From Micromonospora sp. RP3T (lineage in GTDB: Bacteria; Actinomycetota; Actinomycetes; Mycobacteriales; Micromonosporaceae): 64,000 bases of DNA. Made by a program: the position numbers and the translations under genes. The first letter of the stretch is position 1. The number at the start of each line of letters is the position of its first letter. The notes under the pieces are model-generated. The model did no database searches. It worked only from the letters and a program-made list of their open reading frames with translations, and was not told the origin of the DNA. The stretch lies in the NCBI RefSeq assembly GCF_003027925.1, contig NZ_PYPS01000002.1, forward strand, positions 62,001 to 126,000, written 5' to 3'. Shown here piece after piece: positions 25,850 to 34,364 of the stretch.

Positions 25850-27394
25850 ATGGTCAGCAGCGAACACCGGTACGTGATCGTCGGGGCGGGACCCGCCGGA
25901 CTGCAACTGAGCTACTACCTCCAGCGGCAGGGCGCCGACTACCTGACGTTGGAACGGGGCGACGCCCCCGGCGGGTTCTTCCGACGGTTCCCGCGGCACC
26001 GTCGCCTCATCTCCCTGAACAAGGTGCACACCGACAGCACCGACCCCGAGATCCGCCTGCGCTGGGACTGGAACTCGCTGCTCAACGACGAGCCGGACCT
26101 GCTCTTCCCGCGGTTCAGCGACGAGTACCTGCCGGCGGCCGACGACCTGGTGCGCTACCTCGCCGAGTTCCAGCGGGTGCACCAGCTCAACGTCCGCTAC
26201 GGCACGACTGTCGAACGGATCAGCCGGACCGGCGACGGCTTCACGGTGCGCACCGACCGGGGTGACGTGCGCGCCGCCTGCCTGATCGTCGCGACCGGCT
26301 GGGGCCGGCCGTTCGTGCCGGCGATCAAGGGGATCGAACACGCCGTCGGGTACGAGGACATGGTCGTCGATCCCACCGCGTACGACGGCCAACGCGTGCT
26401 GATCATCGGCAAGGGCAACTCCGCCTTCGAGACCGCGTCGGCGATCCTCGGCCGGGCCTCGATGGTGCACCTCGCCAGCCGGCAGCCGCTGCGACTGGCG
26501 TGGAACACCAAGCACCCGGGCGACGTCCGGGGCCAGTACGGCGCGATCCTGGACAGCTACCAGTTCAAGACGCTGCACTCGGTGCTGGACTGCACGATCG
26601 ACGAGATCCGGCCCGTCGACGGGCGGTTCCGGGTGTCGATCACGTACACCCACGCCGAGGGGGAGACCGCCGAGCTCGACTACCACACCGTGCTCAGGTG
26701 CACCGGTTTCCGGATGGACACGTCGATGTTCGACGAGTCGTGCCGTCCCGAGATGGTGCGCGACGGTCGGATGCCCGGGTTGCGCCCGGACTGGCAGGCG
26801 CGCAACGTCGACGGCCTGTACTTCGCCGGCACCATCGCCCAGGACCGGGACGTCAAGCACGCCTCCTCGCCGTTCATCGACGGATTCCGGTACAACCTCC
26901 GGACGTTCACCCGGATGCTGCGGGAGCGGTACGACGACGTGCCGCTGCCGTACGCGACGACGCCCGCGGACCCGGCGTCGCTGACCAAGCTGATGCTCGA
27001 CCGGGTCAACTGGTCCTCGGCGCTGTGGACGCAGTTCGAGTACCTCTGCGACGTCTTCGTCCGCGACGACGTGACCGGCGACTTCCAGCACTACGAGGAC
27101 CTGCCGGAGGACTACGCCGTCGAACGCTTCGGGACCGCCACGCACTGGTACACGCTCGCGCTGCGGTGGGGCCGCGACGACTACGGCGACGTCTTCGCCA
27201 TCGACCGGCACCCGACGCCCGACCGGGCCCGGGAGAGCGCCTTCATCCACCCGGTGATCCGCCGCTACCGCGGCGCCGAACTGCTCGCCGAGCAGCATCT
27301 GCTGGAGGACCTGCTGGCCGAGTGGCGACGCCCGGACCGACACGTCGGGCCGCTCGTCGACTTCCTGACCGAGGACCTCACCGACAGACCATGA
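25850..27394 (+). CDS. FOXRED2-like FAD-dependent oxidoreductase
   Basis: 514 residues. An N-terminal FAD Rossmann motif, VIVGAGPAGLQLSYYL (about 10-25), and a second dinucleotide motif, VLIIGKGNSAFETAS (about 183-197), mark a flavin monooxygenase-type two-domain enzyme; the total length and the PFIDGFRYNLRTF region fit the FAD-dependent oxidoreductases related to FOXRED2. AAGGGCG precedes ATG 25850. The position behind the hydroxylase suggests a joint oxidative pathway, perhaps on the 53-residue peptide or a small molecule. Its 3' end overlaps the convergent nitroreductase gene by 17 bp. Confidence 0.85.
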   Translation: MVSSEHRYVIVGAGPAGLQLSYYLQRQGADYLTLERGDAPGGFFRRFPRHRRLISLNKVHTDSTDPEIRLRWDWNSLLNDEPDLLFPRFSDEYLPAADDLVRYLAEFQRVHQLNVRYGTTVERISRTGDGFTVRTDRGDVRAACLIVATGWGRPFVPAIKGIEHAVGYEDMVVDPTAYDGQRVLIIGKGNSAFETASAILGRASMVHLASRQPLRLAWNTKHPGDVRGQYGAILDSYQFKTLHSVLDCTIDEIRPVDGRFRVSITYTHAEGETAELDYHTVLRCTGFRMDTSMFDESCRPEMVRDGRMPGLRPDWQARNVDGLYFAGTIAQDRDVKHASSPFIDGFRYNLRTFTRMLRERYDDVPLPYATTPADPASLTKLMLDRVNWSSALWTQFEYLCDVFVRDDVTGDFQHYEDLPEDYAVERFGTATHWYTLALRWGRDDYGDVFAIDRHPTPDRARESAFIHPVIRRYRGAELLAEQHLLEDLLAEWRRPDRHVGPLVDFLTEDLTDRP

Positions 27395-28073
27395 CCTCGT
27401 CGAGCGGCTTGCGGGTCAGGTCGGGGACGCGGGCGTCCGGGGCGGGGTACCCGACGGGCATCACCACGTACGGACGCTCCTCCGGCGGACGCTCGCACAC
27501 CTCGTTGAGGAACCGCATCGGGCTGGGCGTGTGGGTCAGGGTGGCCAGGCCGGCGTGGTGCAGCGCGGTGATCAGCACGCCGACCGCCATGCCGACGGAC
27601 TCCTTGACGTAGTACGGCTTCGGGCTGTTCGGTCCCTGATGGACCTCGAACACGACGATGACGACGGGTGCGGTCTCCAGGAACGGCTTGCGCCAGTCGG
27701 TGCCGATCCCGGCGATCGCCGCCAGCCAATCCGGCGAGGCACGGCGGTCGTAGAACGCCCGCTCCTCGGCCTCGGCGGCCTCGCGCAGCCGACGCTTGCG
27801 GACCGGATCCGTCAGGACGACGAAGCGCCACGGCTGGACGTTGGCGCCACTGGGCGCGGTCGAGGCGGCCCGGATCGCCGCCTCGACCACGCCGGCGGGC
27901 ACCGGGTCACCGGCGAAGTCGCGGACCGAGCGGCGTTGGGCCATCCGGTCGGCGAACGCCTCCGCCTCGCGCACCATGTCCGCCGGCGGGCGGCGACGGT
28001 GCCGGACGGGGACCGTGGGCAGCAGGCTCGTGTCGTTCACCTGGAACCTCCCCTGATCAGGTGCGTCCAGCAT
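27378..28073 (-). CDS. nitroreductase of the iodotyrosine-deiodinase/BluB type
   Basis: 231 residues. The FMN-binding nitroreductase fold shows RRSVRDF near the phosphate-binding Arg cluster, STAPSGANVQPWRFVVL, and a C-terminal VMPVGYPAPDA. The spacing and the LHHAGLATLTHTPSPM segment resemble bacterial iodotyrosine deiodinase homologues more than classical NfsA/NfsB. In this family FMN reduces or dehalogenates small aromatics. It is convergent with the FAD oxidoreductase. A single-gene unit is likely. Confidence 0.87.
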   Translation of the reverse strand: MLDAPDQGRFQVNDTSLLPTVPVRHRRRPPADMVREAEAFADRMAQRRSVRDFAGDPVPAGVVEAAIRAASTAPSGANVQPWRFVVLTDPVRKRRLREAAEAEERAFYDRRASPDWLAAIAGIGTDWRKPFLETAPVVIVVFEVHQGPNSPKPYYVKESVGMAVGVLITALHHAGLATLTHTPSPMRFLNEVCERPPEERPYVVMPVGYPAPDARVPDLTRKPLDEVMVCR

Positions 28074-28097
28074 GTCCCGGCGGTGGCCGCCCTGTCG

Positions 28098-29243
28098 TTA
28101 CTCAGAGGTGCGCTCCTCGCGCTCGGGCGCGGTGTGCCTGGCGATCGTGTCGACCACGTCGGTCAGGCGCCCGCGCGGCGCCCGGGCGTCCCGCTGGCGG
28201 GTCGCGCCGTCGCCGCAGTCGGCGAGCCCGGCCAGCCAGCCCTCCACCCGCTCGCGGTCGCCCGCCTCGTCGAGCGCCGGGCGGGCGCGCTCCACCAGCC
28301 GCTCGGCGAGCGTCGCCGCCGGCACGGGGCGACCGGTGGCGATGTCGACGCCCTGGCCGCCCATCCCGTCCCGGGCGGCCCGCCAGTATGCCAGTCGCAT
28401 CAGCTCGGGGGCCGGGCGTGGCCCTTCGTCACCCCGGTCGACGGCCTCCCCGGCGACGACCGACAACGCCCGCACCAGGGCGGCGAACGCGGCGGACTCG
28501 GGCGCGGTGAGCGGGACGTCGGCCACCCGCACCTCCAACGTGGGGTGCCTCGTCGACAGGCGGAGATCCCAGAAGACGGTGCCGTGGTCGACCAGCGCGC
28601 CCGCTTCGAGCAGCGTGTCCACATGGTCGTCGTACTGCTTCGCGGAGGTCAGGTACGGCGGTGGGCCGGCCACCGGCCAGCGCCCCCAGGTGATGGTGCG
28701 CCAACTCGCGTAGCCGGTGTCCCGCTCGGACCAGTAGGGCGAGTTGGCGGTCAGCGTGAGGAGCACCGGCAGGTGCGGGCGCAGGTGGTTGCCGATCAGC
28801 ACGGCGCGGTCCCGGTCGGGTTGCTCCACGTGGACGTGCAGGGCGCAGATGGCCAGCTCGTCGTGCAGCCCCCGGAAGGTGGCGGTGCCCCGGTCCTGGC
28901 GGGGCCCCTCGGTGACGGGTGGCGGCACCGCGCGACCGAGCACCGGCGAGCCGCTGGCGAGCACCCGCAGACCCGCGGACCGGGCCGCGGACTGGATCGC
29001 GGCCCGTCCGTCGACGAGTTGCGCGTGCAGCACGTCGAGGCTCCGGCACGGGTCCGTCCGGGTCTCGACCTGCAACTTGGTGATCTCACCGTCGACCCGT
29101 GGGCCGAGGGCCGGGCGGGCGCGGTCGACGACGGTGGCCGCCTCCGGCACGACCCCGCGGTGCGCGGCGTCGACGACGAGGAACTCCTCCTCGACACCGA
29201 GCCGGGGTACGGAGGTTGGCACGCCCTGTTCCGTAGTCACCAC
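28098..29243 (-). CDS. GCS2-family carboxylate-amine ligase (YbdK-like)
   Basis: 381 residues. Glutamate-cysteine ligase 2 signatures are visible: GVEEEFLVVD near the N-terminus, EITKLQVETRTDPC, and HVHVEQPDRDRAVLIGNHLRPHLPVLLTL. The family ligates Glu, or another carboxylate, to an amine with ATP (YbdK weakly, EgtA in ergothioneine synthesis). Adjacent GTG codons at 29243 and 29240 can start; GAGGGG lies 8 nt upstream. It follows an M20 peptidase gene by 44 bp on the same strand, so the pair may make and break a gamma-glutamyl-type bond. Confidence 0.88.
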   Translation of the reverse strand: MVTTEQGVPTSVPRLGVEEEFLVVDAAHRGVVPEAATVVDRARPALGPRVDGEITKLQVETRTDPCRSLDVLHAQLVDGRAAIQSAARSAGLRVLASGSPVLGRAVPPPVTEGPRQDRGTATFRGLHDELAICALHVHVEQPDRDRAVLIGNHLRPHLPVLLTLTANSPYWSERDTGYASWRTITWGRWPVAGPPPYLTSAKQYDDHVDTLLEAGALVDHGTVFWDLRLSTRHPTLEVRVADVPLTAPESAAFAALVRALSVVAGEAVDRGDEGPRPAPELMRLAYWRAARDGMGGQGVDIATGRPVPAATLAERLVERARPALDEAGDRERVEGWLAGLADCGDGATRQRDARAPRGRLTDVVDTIARHTAPEREERTSE

Positions 29244-29287
29244 GCCGCCGACCCCTCGCTGCCGGTCGTTCGCCGGCGTAGAGCAGG

Positions 29288-30451
29288 TTACGGGATGTCG
29301 TCCTCCGGTGACGGCACGATTCGCTCCACGATGGACAGCGTGTCGACGAGGCCGGCCAACAGCGCCGTCCGCTCGGGCATCCGGTCCAGGCAGACGTACT
29401 CGTCGTCGGCGTGCGCCCCGCCGCCGACCGCGCCCAGGCCGTCGAGGGTCGGCACCCCGATCGCGGCGGTGAAGTTCCCGTCGGACGCGCCGTTGGCGTA
29501 CGCGCCGTCGGGGCTCGGAACGCCGATCCGCCGGGCCGCCGACCGGGCCAGTTCCAGCAGCGGGCGGGCGAGGTCCGGGGACATCGGGTACCGGTTGATC
29601 CCGCCCTGCACGTCCAGCGTCGCCTCGGGCAGGACCGGCGTGAGGCTGCGGATGGCGTGGTCCACGCGTTCGAGTTCGTGTCGGGTCCAGGCCCGTACGT
29701 CGACGGCGAGGCAGGCGGAGTCGGGCACCGTGTTCGTGGTGGTGCCGGCGGAGAGCAGCGTCGGCGTGACGGACGTGCCGTCGCTGTCCGCCGTGCCGAT
29801 GCGGCCCACCGTGAGGACCTGGTAGGCGACCTCGACCGTGGCGTTGACCCCGCGCTGCGGCTCGACGCCGGCGTGGGCGGCCCGGCCGGACACGGTGAGG
29901 CGGTAGACCGAGCCGCCCTTCCGGGCCACCTTCAGGTGCCCCTCGGGGGTGGCCGCCTCGCAGACCAGGACCGCACCCGACCGCCGTGCCTCCCGCTCGA
30001 TGAGCGGCCGGGACGTGCCGGAGCCCGTTTCCTCGTCGCAGGTGAGCAGCACGCCCACCGCCGACGTGTCCTCGATCAGGCGCAGCGCCGTGAACATCTG
30101 CACGATGCCGGCCTTCATGTCCAACACGCCGGGACCGGTCGCGACGTCCCCGCGGACGGTGAACGGCCGGGACCGGACGGTGCCGACCGGGAAGACGGTG
30201 TCGAAGTGGCCGAGCAGCAGCACGCGCTGATCGACGGCCGGCCACAGCAGGTGCGGCAGGCCGTCGATCTCGACCCGCTGGGCGGGCCGGCCGAGGACCT
30301 GCTCGCCCCAGCGGGCGAGCAGGTCGGCGCAGGAGGCGAGGTGGGGCAGCGAGCCCGGCGCCGATTCGCAGGAGACGAGCGTGCCCAGCCGGTCGACCAT
30401 GTCCGCCTGGTACTGCTTCGCGGCGCCGAGTAGAGAGCATTTTCGGCCCAT
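29288..30451 (-). CDS. M20-family (carboxypeptidase G2-like) metallopeptidase
   Basis: 387 residues. Zinc-site motifs of the M20 family appear in order: LLGHFDTVFP (His and the following Asp), GPGVLDMKAG (bridging Asp), CDEETGS (catalytic and ligand Glu), and GGGAHADDEYV near the C-terminus. A lid/dimerisation domain sits in the middle (GRAAHAGVEP). CPG2-like enzymes remove C-terminal Glu or similar groups. GGAGGG precedes ATG 30451 by 4 nt. No signal peptide, so cytoplasmic. Operon with the downstream GCS2 ligase. Confidence 0.92.
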   Translation of the reverse strand: MGRKCSLLGAAKQYQADMVDRLGTLVSCESAPGSLPHLASCADLLARWGEQVLGRPAQRVEIDGLPHLLWPAVDQRVLLLGHFDTVFPVGTVRSRPFTVRGDVATGPGVLDMKAGIVQMFTALRLIEDTSAVGVLLTCDEETGSGTSRPLIEREARRSGAVLVCEAATPEGHLKVARKGGSVYRLTVSGRAAHAGVEPQRGVNATVEVAYQVLTVGRIGTADSDGTSVTPTLLSAGTTTNTVPDSACLAVDVRAWTRHELERVDHAIRSLTPVLPEATLDVQGGINRYPMSPDLARPLLELARSAARRIGVPSPDGAYANGASDGNFTAAIGVPTLDGLGAVGGGAHADDEYVCLDRMPERTALLAGLVDTLSIVERIVPSPEDDIP

Positions 30452-30543
30452 AGGTCCCTCCACTGCATGGTTGACGGGTTCGATATGATGCCCGCCTATT
30501 TCACCGTCGCAGGGGGACCGGATGTGGTCTTCCTCGTTCGTGC

Positions 30544-31122
30544 TCAGCTCGCCGGCGCGGTGGTCGACCGCAGCGGAGCGGACGATCCGTAGCCCACCTC
30601 GATGATCCGGCGGGCGGTCTCGGAGTAGGCGTCCGGCCCTTCGGGCGCGAAGGTGCCGAGGCCGTCGACGTAGCGGTTGAACATGCAGAACGCGGCCGCG
30701 ATCAGGACGGTGTCGTGGATCTCCACGTCGGTGGCGCCCTGGGCGCGGGCGTCGGCGACGAGTTCGGGGGTGACGTTGCGGCCACTGATCTGGACCGCGC
30801 CGGCGATGCGCAGCAGTGCCCGCAGTTTCGCCGAGATCGGCGCGCTGTCGAGGTCCGCGCGGACCTGGTCGACGAGGGTCATGCCGTCGTCGAGCTGCGC
30901 GGCGGCGAACGCCGAGTGCGACGCGCAGCAGAACCGGCACTCGTTGCGTCCCGAGACGTACGCGGCGATCAGTTCGCGTTCCCCGGCCGGGAGCGTGTGC
31001 GGGGCGCGCAGGAGCACCTCGGCCAGTTCGTTGAGCGGCTTCGCCGTCTCCGGGCGGTACCGCATGGGACCGGAGATGCCGGGGAACTGCTTCTCGTCGA
31101 CCCCGAGATCGATGTGCGCCAT
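30544..31122 (-). CDS. AhpD-like carboxymuconolactone decarboxylase-family protein
   Basis: 192 residues with the AhpD/CMD redox motif SGRNECRFCCASHSAF (CxxC followed three residues on by His) and the helical-bundle length of peroxidase-related AhpD proteins. These act as alkylhydroperoxidases or thiol-disulfide carriers. GGAGG is placed 9 nt before ATG 31122. It heads the leftward group with the M20 peptidase and GCS2 ligase, with a 92-bp gap. No membrane segment. Confidence 0.88.
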   Translation of the reverse strand: MAHIDLGVDEKQFPGISGPMRYRPETAKPLNELAEVLLRAPHTLPAGERELIAAYVSGRNECRFCCASHSAFAAAQLDDGMTLVDQVRADLDSAPISAKLRALLRIAGAVQISGRNVTPELVADARAQGATDVEIHDTVLIAAAFCMFNRYVDGLGTFAPEGPDAYSETARRIIEVGYGSSAPLRSTTAPAS

Positions 31123-31513
31123 GGTGTGCTGCCTCCAGTCGTGACCGTGGCGCCGGCCGGGTCGTGCTCCTGCCGTCGCGGAGGCCCGGACCGGACGGCG
31201 TGTTCGGACGCCGTGCGCCAACGATCCCATATGGACGGGGGCCACATCCCATGGTTCGTGCTCTCTGTCCGGCCCGGACCGGGGCGCCCGCGCCGCGCCG
31301 GACGCGCCGCAACGGTGGAGATGCGGACGAAGGGTGCCGACGGTGAGGCTGATCGAACAGGTGCCCGGCCGCCGGCCAAGCGCCCGGCGGCGAGGAGCCC
31401 GTCCGGCGTGATCGCGCCGGCCGCGGATCCACCCCCACCGCACCCGTCAGCGCCGACGGGTGCGGTGGCGGTGGCCGGCCGCCCGACCGGTCGGCCGGGG
31501 AGCCGGCACCGGG
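31123..31513. other. intergenic region, no gene seen
   Basis: 391 bp between the AhpD-like gene and the broken aldo/keto reductase. It must contain the AhpD promoter but no good hexamers are visible. Long open frames here are GC-driven shadows without homology. An imperfect GC-rich inverted repeat (CCGGCCG...CGGCCGG, about 31475-31500) may terminate leftward transcription arriving from the aldo/keto reductase. Confidence 0.3.
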
Positions 31514-32526
31514 TCACTTCCGGCGGACCGCCGCCATGGTCAGCCCGGCGTCCCGGGAACCGGCCACCCGGGCGGCGATCGGTTCCAGCTCGGCCAGTTC
31601 CGCGCCGGTGAGCACGAGACCGGCCGCGGCCACGTTCTCCGCGAGCCGGACCGGGCTCCGGGTACCGGGGATCGGCACCACCGGCAGACGTGCACGACCG
31701 CCCGCTGGTGCACCCAGGCCGACGCGACCTGTGCCGCCGTGACGGAGCGGGCGGCGGCGATCCGGTGGACCGGGGTGAGCAGCGCGGCGTTGTGCCGGGC
31801 CCGGTCACCGGTGAAGCGCGGCATGTGCCGACGGGAGTCGTCCGGGGCGAGCCGGTCGACACCGGTGACGGCCCCGGACAGGAAACCGCGGCCCAACGGC
31901 GCGTACGGCACCAGTGCCACGCCGAGTTCCGCCGCCGTCGGGACGACTGTCGTCTCCACGTCCCGGGAGAAGACCGACCATTCCGACTGCACGGCGGCGA
32001 TCGGGTGCACCGCGTGCGCGGCCCGCAGCTGTGCCCCGTTGACCTCGGAGAGCCCCAGGTGCCGGACCTTGCCCTGGGCGACCAGCTCGGCCAGGGCGCC
32101 GACGGTCTCCTCGACCGGCGTCGCCGGGGCGACCCGGTGCACGTGGTAGAGGTCGATGACGTCGACACCGAGACGGCGCAGGCTCGCCTCCACGGCGTGG
32201 CGGAGATACCCGGGCGAGTTGTCGATGCCCCGGTGCCGGGGATCGGCCACGCTCCGGACCAGGCCGAACTTGGTGGCGATGACGACCCGGTCCCGGTTGG
32301 CCCGGACGAACGGCCCGAGCAGTTCCTCGTTCCGCCCGTACCCGTACGCGTCGGCGGTGTCGAAGAGCGTCACCCCGAGCTCCAGCGCCCGGTCGAGGGT
32401 TCGCCGCGACTCCTCGACGTCGCTCGGGCCGTAGAACTCGCTCATGCCCATGCAACCGAGCCCTTGCGCGCCGACCGGTGGGCCGGCGGCGCCCAGGGCG
32501 ACCGGCCGCAGCGTCCGTTCCGTCAT
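31514..32526 (-). pseudogene. aldo/keto reductase with a single-base frameshift
   Basis: Begins as a clear aldo/keto reductase from ATG 32526: LGCMGMSEFYG, DTADAYG with the catalytic Asp/Tyr region, ATKFG with Lys, and HVHR with His. About 31685-31690 the frame slips: after WVHQRAVVH the expected ending (LPVVPIPGTRSPVRLAENV through AAVRRK) continues in the next frame to a stop at 31514-31516. Restoring one base, probably a lost G, gives 337 residues, the family norm. The unrepaired frame runs to 31540 with a nonsense tail. Either a sequencing error or true decay; the adjacent HAD and ketosynthase genes are also damaged. Confidence 0.8.
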
Positions 32527-32530
32527 CGGG

Positions 32531-33038
32531 TCATCGGCCCGACCAGTGCGTGCCGGCGGCGAGTTCCTGGTCGACGGTGCGGAGCAGGTCGACGTCGATC
32601 TTCCGGATGTCGTCGACCAGGTGGCGCACCCCGGTGGCCACCATCTCCTCCCGCTGGAAGTTGTGCGGCATGCTGGCCGGTACGCCGATGAAGCCGGCGC
32701 CCAGCGCCCTGGTGACCTCGGCCACCCGGTTGATGTCGTCGACGAAGACGACCTCGTCGAACTCGTAGCCGAAGATGTCCCGGACGATCTCCTTGGTGCC
32801 GGGCCGGACGTCGTTCACGTCGACGTACGGGATCTCCGCGTCGAAGTAGCTTGCAGGCGAGGGCCATGTTCTGCCCGGCGGCCAGTTGCGGCGAACCCCA
32901 GACGTGCCGTTCGACGTGGGCGGTGTACGCCCCGCCGTGCTTGGTCACGAAGGTCTCGATCACCGGGCTGTAGGTGTCGTTCAGCACCACTCCGTCGCTG
33001 TCGAGCGCGACGAGGCGGATCTTGTCCAGCCTGCTCAC
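32531..33038 (-). pseudogene. HAD-superfamily hydrolase with a single-base frameshift
   Basis: Starts at GTG 33038 with GGAGAAG upstream. Motif I is DSDGVVLND. Near 32850 an apparent extra base switches frame: up to ALACK the reading is one frame, then YFDAEIPYVDVNDVRPG continues in another through VVFVDDINRV (motif III-IV region) to the stop at 32531. Removing one base gives 168 residues. It sits 4 bp upstream of the aldo/keto reductase start and 55 bp after the ketosynthase fragment, so the three once formed an operon. The DSDG variant of motif I is unusual. Original role unknown, perhaps polyketide tailoring. Confidence 0.72.
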
Positions 33039-33093
33039 TTCTTCTCCAGACGGTCGGTCCGATGGGTCGGTCGGTGGTGCGGTCGGGCGGCGG

Positions 33094-33492
33094 TCACGCC
33101 GCGGTCAGCACGAGTGCGGCGTTGTGCCCGCCGAAGCCCAGTGACGTGCTCACCGCCACCTCGATCCGGGCCGGTCGCGGCGCGCCGCCGACCACGTCGA
33201 TGTCGAGTTCCGGGTCCAGCCGGTCGAGGTTCGCGGTGGGCGGGACGCTGCCGTGCTCGATGGCGAGCGCGGTGTACCCGGCCTCGATCGCGCCGGCCGC
33301 CGCCAGGGTGTGTCCGGTCACCCCCTTGGTCGAGGTCACCAGCGGCCGGGCACCCAGCACCCGGTGCAGCATCCGGCGCTCGGTGACGTCGTTGAGGGGG
33401 GTCGAGGTGCCGTGGGCGTTGACGTGGTCGACGTCGGTGGGGCCGAGCCCCGCGGCGTACCCGAAATGTCTGTTCCGGTCGGTGCCTTCCAC
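33094..33492 (-). pseudogene. C-terminal fragment of a FabF-type ketosynthase
   Basis: About 120 residues of a beta-ketoacyl synthase II: VNAHGTSTPLND carries one catalytic His, TKGVTGHTLAAAGAIE the second His and Lys region, and STSLGFGGHNAALVL the C-terminal loop. The N-terminal 290 or so residues, including the active-site Cys, are missing. Homology stops at about 33490, where the sequence becomes unrelated; RENLIGARCAGYAIHK in another frame just upstream may be a remnant of a different gene. The 102 bp from there to the RibD-C gene hold nothing else. It looks like a deletion or recombination junction. Non-functional as a condensing enzyme. Confidence 0.82.
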
Positions 33493-33594
33493 TCCAGGGC
33501 CTTGTGGATGGCGTAGCCGGCACAGCGCGCACCGATGAGGTTCTCACGCAGCGCCCGTCTGTATGTATGAGATCGACTACGAGAGGCTGGCACG

Positions 33595-34179
33595 ATGCGG
33601 AAACTGACCTACGGCATGAACGTGTCCCTGGACGGCTACATCGCCGCGCCGGGTGACGACCTCGGCTGGAACGGCGGTGGGGGTTCGGACCCGTCGCTGA
33701 GCGACGAGTTGTTCCAGTGGTGGTCCGACCGGGTGGCGGCGACTGGCCTGGCGCTGTACGGGCGCAGGTTGTGGGAGAGGATGAGCTCCTTCTCGCCGAT
33801 CGCCGACCAGCAGCCCGGCGCCACACCGGCGCACATCGAGTACGCCCGCCGCTGGCGGGACATGCCGAAGGTGGTGTTCTCCTCGACGACCAGCACGGTC
33901 GACTGGAACGCCCGCCTGGTCACCGGCGACGCGGTCACCGAGATCACCCGGCTCAAGACGGAGGACGCCGGCCCGATGGACATCGGCGGCGCGACGCTCG
34001 CCGGGGCGGCCATGCGGGCCGGGCTGATCGACGAGTACCTCCTGATCACCATGCCGGTCCTGGTGGGCGGCGGTACGCCGTTCTTCACCGCGCTGGACAG
34101 CTGGGTGAACCTGCGCCTCGTGGAGACGCGGGCGTTTCCCGCCGGCGTGTTGCTGACCCGATACGAGACGAGGCGATGA
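33595..34179 (+). CDS. RibD C-terminal/DHFR-like reductase (copy 1)
   Basis: 194 residues of the dihydrofolate-reductase-like RibD_C fold: MNVSLDGYIA near the start, LYGRRLWERM, PKVVFSST, and a C-terminal LIDEYLLITMPVLVGGGTPFF. These small NADPH-binding proteins are widespread in actinomycetes and of mostly unknown substrate. GAGAGG precedes ATG 33595. The convergent neighbour is an ECF sigma factor, a pairing often seen for this family. Two further paralogues lie in the window (47711 and 54248). Confidence 0.9.
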   Translation: MRKLTYGMNVSLDGYIAAPGDDLGWNGGGGSDPSLSDELFQWWSDRVAATGLALYGRRLWERMSSFSPIADQQPGATPAHIEYARRWRDMPKVVFSSTTSTVDWNARLVTGDAVTEITRLKTEDAGPMDIGGATLAGAAMRAGLIDEYLLITMPVLVGGGTPFFTALDSWVNLRLVETRAFPAGVLLTRYETRR

Positions 34180-34247
34180 GCGCGGGCCAGTCGTCCGGTT
34201 CGTGAGGCCGGGTCGAAGTCCTTCCTGACGTTCTTCGGGCATCGAGG

Positions 34248-34274
34248 CGCCCCGTCGGCGACGCCGGCGGGGCG
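34248..34274. terminator. bidirectional terminator between RibD-C copy 1 and the sigma factor
   Basis: Inverted repeat CGCCCCG-T-CGGCG / CGCCG-G-CGGGGCG (34248-34274) with a single-base apex and one internal mismatch. It lies in the 185-bp gap between two convergent genes, so it can end transcripts from both sides. Confidence 0.55.
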
Positions 34275-34364
34275 TTGGTGTTCGCCGGTAGGTGCTCATC
34301 CCGCGGTGACCTCGGTGGCGTCGGCCCGTGGCGCTGGGCTCGTCGACGACGGGGACTTGCCTGA

